DNA of 64,000 nt from Verrucomicrobiota bacterium. GTDB lineage: Bacteria > Verrucomicrobiota > Verrucomicrobiia > Opitutales > Opitutaceae. The stretch spans positions 62,001-126,000 of the forward strand of contig JAQGOP010000032.1 of assembly GCA_028293545.1 (NCBI GenBank), read 5' to 3'. The position numbers and the translations under genes were made by a program. Position 1 is the stretch's first letter. The number at the start of each line of letters is the position of its first letter. Below, one piece after another: positions 60,898 to 64,000 of the stretch. A model generated the notes under the pieces. It did not search any database. It saw only the letters and a list, made by a program, of their open reading frames with translations, and was not told where the DNA came from.

Positions 60898-62515
60898 CGC
60901 GCCAGCGGCGAAGCTCGGTCGTCGTGCCCGCCGGCTGATCCTGATCGGGCTGGTCGCCGCCGGCGTCGTCGCCGGCTGCCGGAAGACCGAAGCGCCCGCC
61001 GCGGGCCGCGTGCTTCGCATCAGCCAGCGCAACGAGCCTTCGGACCTCGATCCCGCCCGCGCTTCGCTGCCCGATGAACTCTTCGTGATTCGCGCGCTGA
61101 GCGAAGGACTCGTCGCGCCTTCACCCGACAACGGCGCACCGCAACCGGCCGCCGCGGAATCCTGGGATATTTCCCCGGACGGATTGGCCTACACCTTCCA
61201 CCTTCGCAAGGACGCCCGCTGGTCGAACGGCGAGGCGGTGACCGCCGCCGATTTCGTGGCTTCGTTTGAACGGGTGCTGACGCCGGCGACCGCCGCACCC
61301 AAGGCCCCGCTGCTCTTCATGGTCAGGAACGCCCGCGATTTCGCCGCGGGGAAAACAGGGTTCGCGTCGGTCGGATTTCACGCCGCCGACCCCGGCACGC
61401 TGACGATCACGCTCGAGCACCCGATGCCGCGGTTCCTCGCGTACGTCGCCAGCGGGCCGTGGATCCCGGTCAACCCGCGCATCGTCGAAAAGTTCGGGCG
61501 CAATTGGACGCGGCCGGAAAACTTCGTGGGCAACGGCGCTTTCACCCTCACCGAGTGGCATCCACACCAGCGCATCGTCGTCCGGCGAAACCCGGGATAC
61601 CACGCGGCGAACCGCGTGTTGCTCGACGAGATTCGTTTCCTCGCCTTCGACAACGGCGATGCCGAGGAGCGCGCCTTCCGTGCGGGGCAGCTGGACGTGA
61701 CGATGGCCATCCCGTTCACGAAACTCGACACCTACCAGCAGGAGCACCCGGGCGAGGCGCACCGCGGCCCGCTCGCCGAGACGAGGTACCTTTCATTCAA
61801 CACGGGGCACGCGCCGCTCAACGATCCCCGCGTCCGCCGCGCGCTCTCGCTCGCCCTGAACCGCGCCGTCCTGGCCGAAAAAGTCCTGCACGGCGGCCAG
61901 CAGCCGACGATGCGCTTCGTGCCGCCGGCTTTGCGCGCGGCGGACGACGCCGACGACCCGGTTTCCTCCGCCGACTCGAACGCCCCCAACGCCGCTCGCG
62001 CCCTGCTCGCCGCGGCGGGATTTCCCGGGGGCCGGAAATTTCCCCGGCTCGAACTTTCGACGTGGCCGATCAACGCGCCGATTTCCGAGGCCATCCAGGC
62101 GATGTGGAAAAAAACCCTCGGCATCGACGTCTCGCTCGTCTCGCGCGAGGCCAAGGTCCACATCGCCGCGCTTCGCGACGGGACCTATGACGTCGCCTTC
62201 ATGACCGCCATTCCCGACGTGGCCGACGCCGCCAACCTGCTCTCGGACTTCACCACGGATTCGCCCGGCAATTATCCCCACTGGAGCGACGCCGCGTACG
62301 ACGGCCTGATCCGCGACGCCGGGAACGCCGCCGACGCCTCGCAGCAGGCGCGCGTGCTCCGCCAAGCCGAGGTCCGGCTGACCGAGGAATCGCCGCTCGC
62401 ACCGCTTTATTTCAACACCACGAACTGGCTCATGCGTCCGGGCGTTCGCGGCTGGCACCAGGACGCGCTTTGGACACGTTTCTACCAGGACGTCTCGATC
62501 GATGAAAAAAAGTAG
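60878..62515 (+). CDS. Peptide/oligopeptide ABC transporter substrate-binding lipoprotein, copy 2
   Basis: A 545-aa paralogue of the previous gene. Signal with lipobox VVAGC. Then RISQRNEPSDLDPARASLPDELFVIRALSEGL, AESWDISPDGLAYTFHLRKDARWSNGEAVTAADF, GNGAFTLTEWHPHQRIV and DPRVRRALSLALNRAVL. The start at 60878 overlaps the upstream gene by 20 nt; no later ATG precedes the signal peptide. Differences from copies 1 and 3 in the C-terminal binding lobe suggest another ligand preference, but that is inference. Confidence 0.93.
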   Translation: MCGWKNNAPAAKLGRRARRLILIGLVAAGVVAGCRKTEAPAAGRVLRISQRNEPSDLDPARASLPDELFVIRALSEGLVAPSPDNGAPQPAAAESWDISPDGLAYTFHLRKDARWSNGEAVTAADFVASFERVLTPATAAPKAPLLFMVRNARDFAAGKTGFASVGFHAADPGTLTITLEHPMPRFLAYVASGPWIPVNPRIVEKFGRNWTRPENFVGNGAFTLTEWHPHQRIVVRRNPGYHAANRVLLDEIRFLAFDNGDAEERAFRAGQLDVTMAIPFTKLDTYQQEHPGEAHRGPLAETRYLSFNTGHAPLNDPRVRRALSLALNRAVLAEKVLHGGQQPTMRFVPPALRAADDADDPVSSADSNAPNAARALLAAAGFPGGRKFPRLELSTWPINAPISEAIQAMWKKTLGIDVSLVSREAKVHIAALRDGTYDVAFMTAIPDVADAANLLSDFTTDSPGNYPHWSDAAYDGLIRDAGNAADASQQARVLRQAEVRLTEESPLAPLYFNTTNWLMRPGVRGWHQDALWTRFYQDVSIDEKK

Positions 62516-62561
62516 GCTCTTCGCCTGCCTTCCGCTGGAAAAATAATCCCCGCCCAAGACG

Positions 62562-64000
62562 ATGATTTTAGTGCCGCGCCTGCGAACCCTTTCACTCCTC
62601 TGCGTTTGCTCCATCCTCGCGGTGAGCTGCGCCAAAAAAGATCCAGGCGATCCCGCCAACACGACATCGGGCGGGACCACGAAAACTCCCACCCCGCAAG
62701 TCTGGCGCGTCGGGAACGGCGCGGAGCCCAAGGACCTCGACCCGCAAGTCATCACCGGCATTGCGGAACACAAGATCGTCACGGGCCTTTTCGAGGGGCT
62801 GGTGGCCGAGGATCCCAAGGACCTGCATCCGCTGCCCGGCCTCGCGGAGTCCTGGGAGATTTCCCCGGACGGCCTGGCCTACACGTTTCACCTGCGTGCC
62901 GGGCTGAGATGGTCGAACGGCGACCCGATCAGCGCCGACGATTTCGTCCAGACTTACCGCCGCGGGCTTACGCCCGCCTTCGGCTCCGAGTACTCGTATC
63001 TCCTTTGGTTCATGGTCGGAGCCGAAGCCTATAACAAGGGCACGCTGACGGATTTCTCGAAGGTCGGGGTGAAAGCGGTGGATGACCGCACGCTTCAAAT
63101 CACCCTGCACCATCGGACGCCCTACCTGTTGAAAATCATCGCGAGCCACTACACGTGGAGTCCGCTGCCGGTGAAGGTCATCGCGAAATTTGGGCCCCTC
63201 GAACAGCGAGGCGGCAACTGGACGCGCGCCGGGAACCTCGTGAGCAGCGGCCCGTTTATCCTGAAGGAATGGCTGCCGCAGCAGCGCATCGTGCTCGAAC
63301 GCAACCCGCTCTATTGGGACGCGAAGACGGTGAAGCTCGACCAGATCATTTTCTATCCCATCGAGGAGCCTGCCACCGAGGAGCGGATGTTCCGCACCAA
63401 GCAGCTCGACATGACCTATGAGCTTCCGCAGACGAAGCTCGCGACCTATCGGAAGGAGTACCCGGCCTCGCTGCGGATCGAGCCTTACCTCGGGGTTTAT
63501 TTCTACCGTTTCAATGTCAGTCGACCGCCGTTCAACGACAAACGCGTCCGCCAGGCGCTCTCGCTCGCGATCGATCGCGAGAGCATCGTGAAGAACGTCA
63601 CGCGCGGCGACCAGCAGCCCGAGTACGCCATCAGTTATCCGGGCACCGCGGGTTACACCCCGCGCGCTCGTCTCACCGGCACCGTGGCCGACGCGCAGCG
63701 GCTGCTCGCCGAGGCGGGATTTCCCGGCGGCCGGAATTTTCCCACCGCCGAAGTCCTCTACAATACCTCGGACAACAATCGCGAGGTGGCCGAGGCGATC
63801 CAGGCGATGTGGCGCAAGAACCTCGGCATCGACGTCAAACTCGTGAACCAGGAATGGAAGGTCTACCTCGATTCGCAGCACACCCAGAATTACCAGATCC
63901 AGCGCAGCGGATGGATCGCCGACTACGTCGACCCGCATGTCTTCCTGGAAATCTGGACCACCGGGAACGGCAACAACGACACGCTCTGGTCGAACGCCGA
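62562..64000 (+). CDS. Peptide/oligopeptide ABC transporter substrate-binding lipoprotein, copy 3 (partial, cut by window edge)
   Basis: The first 479 codons of a third SBP family 5 gene; the 3' end lies beyond 64000. Signal peptide with lipobox (CVCSILAVSCAKK). Then GAEPKDLDPQVITGIAEHKIVTGLFEGL, AESWEISPDGLAYTFHLRAGLRWSNGDPISADDF, NLVSSGPFILKEW and NVSRPPFNDKRVRQALSLAIDR. The order of motifs matches copies 1 and 2. It follows copy 2 after 46 nt on the same strand. The permease genes, if linked, should lie to the right. Confidence 0.92.
   Translation, partial: MILVPRLRTLSLLCVCSILAVSCAKKDPGDPANTTSGGTTKTPTPQVWRVGNGAEPKDLDPQVITGIAEHKIVTGLFEGLVAEDPKDLHPLPGLAESWEISPDGLAYTFHLRAGLRWSNGDPISADDFVQTYRRGLTPAFGSEYSYLLWFMVGAEAYNKGTLTDFSKVGVKAVDDRTLQITLHHRTPYLLKIIASHYTWSPLPVKVIAKFGPLEQRGGNWTRAGNLVSSGPFILKEWLPQQRIVLERNPLYWDAKTVKLDQIIFYPIEEPATEERMFRTKQLDMTYELPQTKLATYRKEYPASLRIEPYLGVYFYRFNVSRPPFNDKRVRQALSLAIDRESIVKNVTRGDQQPEYAISYPGTAGYTPRARLTGTVADAQRLLAEAGFPGGRNFPTAEVLYNTSDNNREVAEAIQAMWRKNLGIDVKLVNQEWKVYLDSQHTQNYQIQRSGWIADYVDPHVFLEIWTTGNGNNDTLWSNA

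Noticed and set aside
58879..61131. A 750-codon open frame on the minus strand
   Set aside because: Antisense to ispF and two SBP genes, which have clear family motifs.

Overview
The window is a GC-rich bacterial chromosome segment with 52 protein-coding genes, the last cut by the right edge. It has no recognisable tRNA, rRNA, CRISPR array or transposase. I infer a member of the Verrucomicrobiota, perhaps Opitutales-like. The reasons are a giant GreA with a long N-terminal region (a trait I know from Chlamydiae in the same superphylum), an ECF-type sigma factor gene beside a Ser/Thr kinase with WD40-like propeller repeats, and the MEP isoprenoid genes. No ribosomal marker is present, so the phylum call rests on this style of evidence only.

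Bases 57-24800 are a cell-surface polysaccharide region. It encodes sugar-nucleotide enzymes (dTDP-glucose 4,6-dehydratase, a plant-like rhamnose epimerase/reductase, a CDP-paratose 2-epimerase-like protein, a second SDR and a DegT-type aminotransferase). It also encodes GT2 and GT4 glycosyltransferases, three large polytopic membrane proteins that look like lipid-linked-sugar glycosyltransferases, and two SAM methyltransferases. The sigma factor and WD40 kinase genes (6827-11015) sit inside this block. Four or five otherwise unrelated proteins here appear to share a terminal beta-rich module.

Bases 24977-35152 form what I consider the most interesting locus. It holds an alpha-oxoamine synthase of serine-palmitoyltransferase type, an ACP-dehydratase didomain protein, a beta-ketoacyl synthase, a short-chain reductase, an MGDG-synthase-like glycosyltransferase, three GT4 enzymes and a hot-dog thioesterase. 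The gene set suggests a dedicated acyl chain that is condensed with an amino acid and then glycosylated, that is, a glycosphingolipid-like or other amino-lipid product.

Bases 35266-58740 are mostly housekeeping: queG, aroK, threonine aldolase, an FKBP isomerase, a LOG-domain fusion protein, purD, LMW tyrosine phosphatase, glyA, an aspartic protease with PDZ domain, rsmB, greA, an ArsR-methyltransferase fusion, a transglutaminase, a phytanoyl-CoA-dioxygenase-type oxygenase, ptsI, ispE, pyrF and ispD. ispF follows at 58775. The right edge carries three consecutive oligopeptide-type substrate-binding lipoproteins.

Several short dispersed repeat families lie in the intergenic gaps. One is a REP-like hairpin with a compensatory base-pair change between copies. 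A 131-bp near-perfect tandem duplication fills the only gene-free stretch longer than 300 bases (32082-32431).
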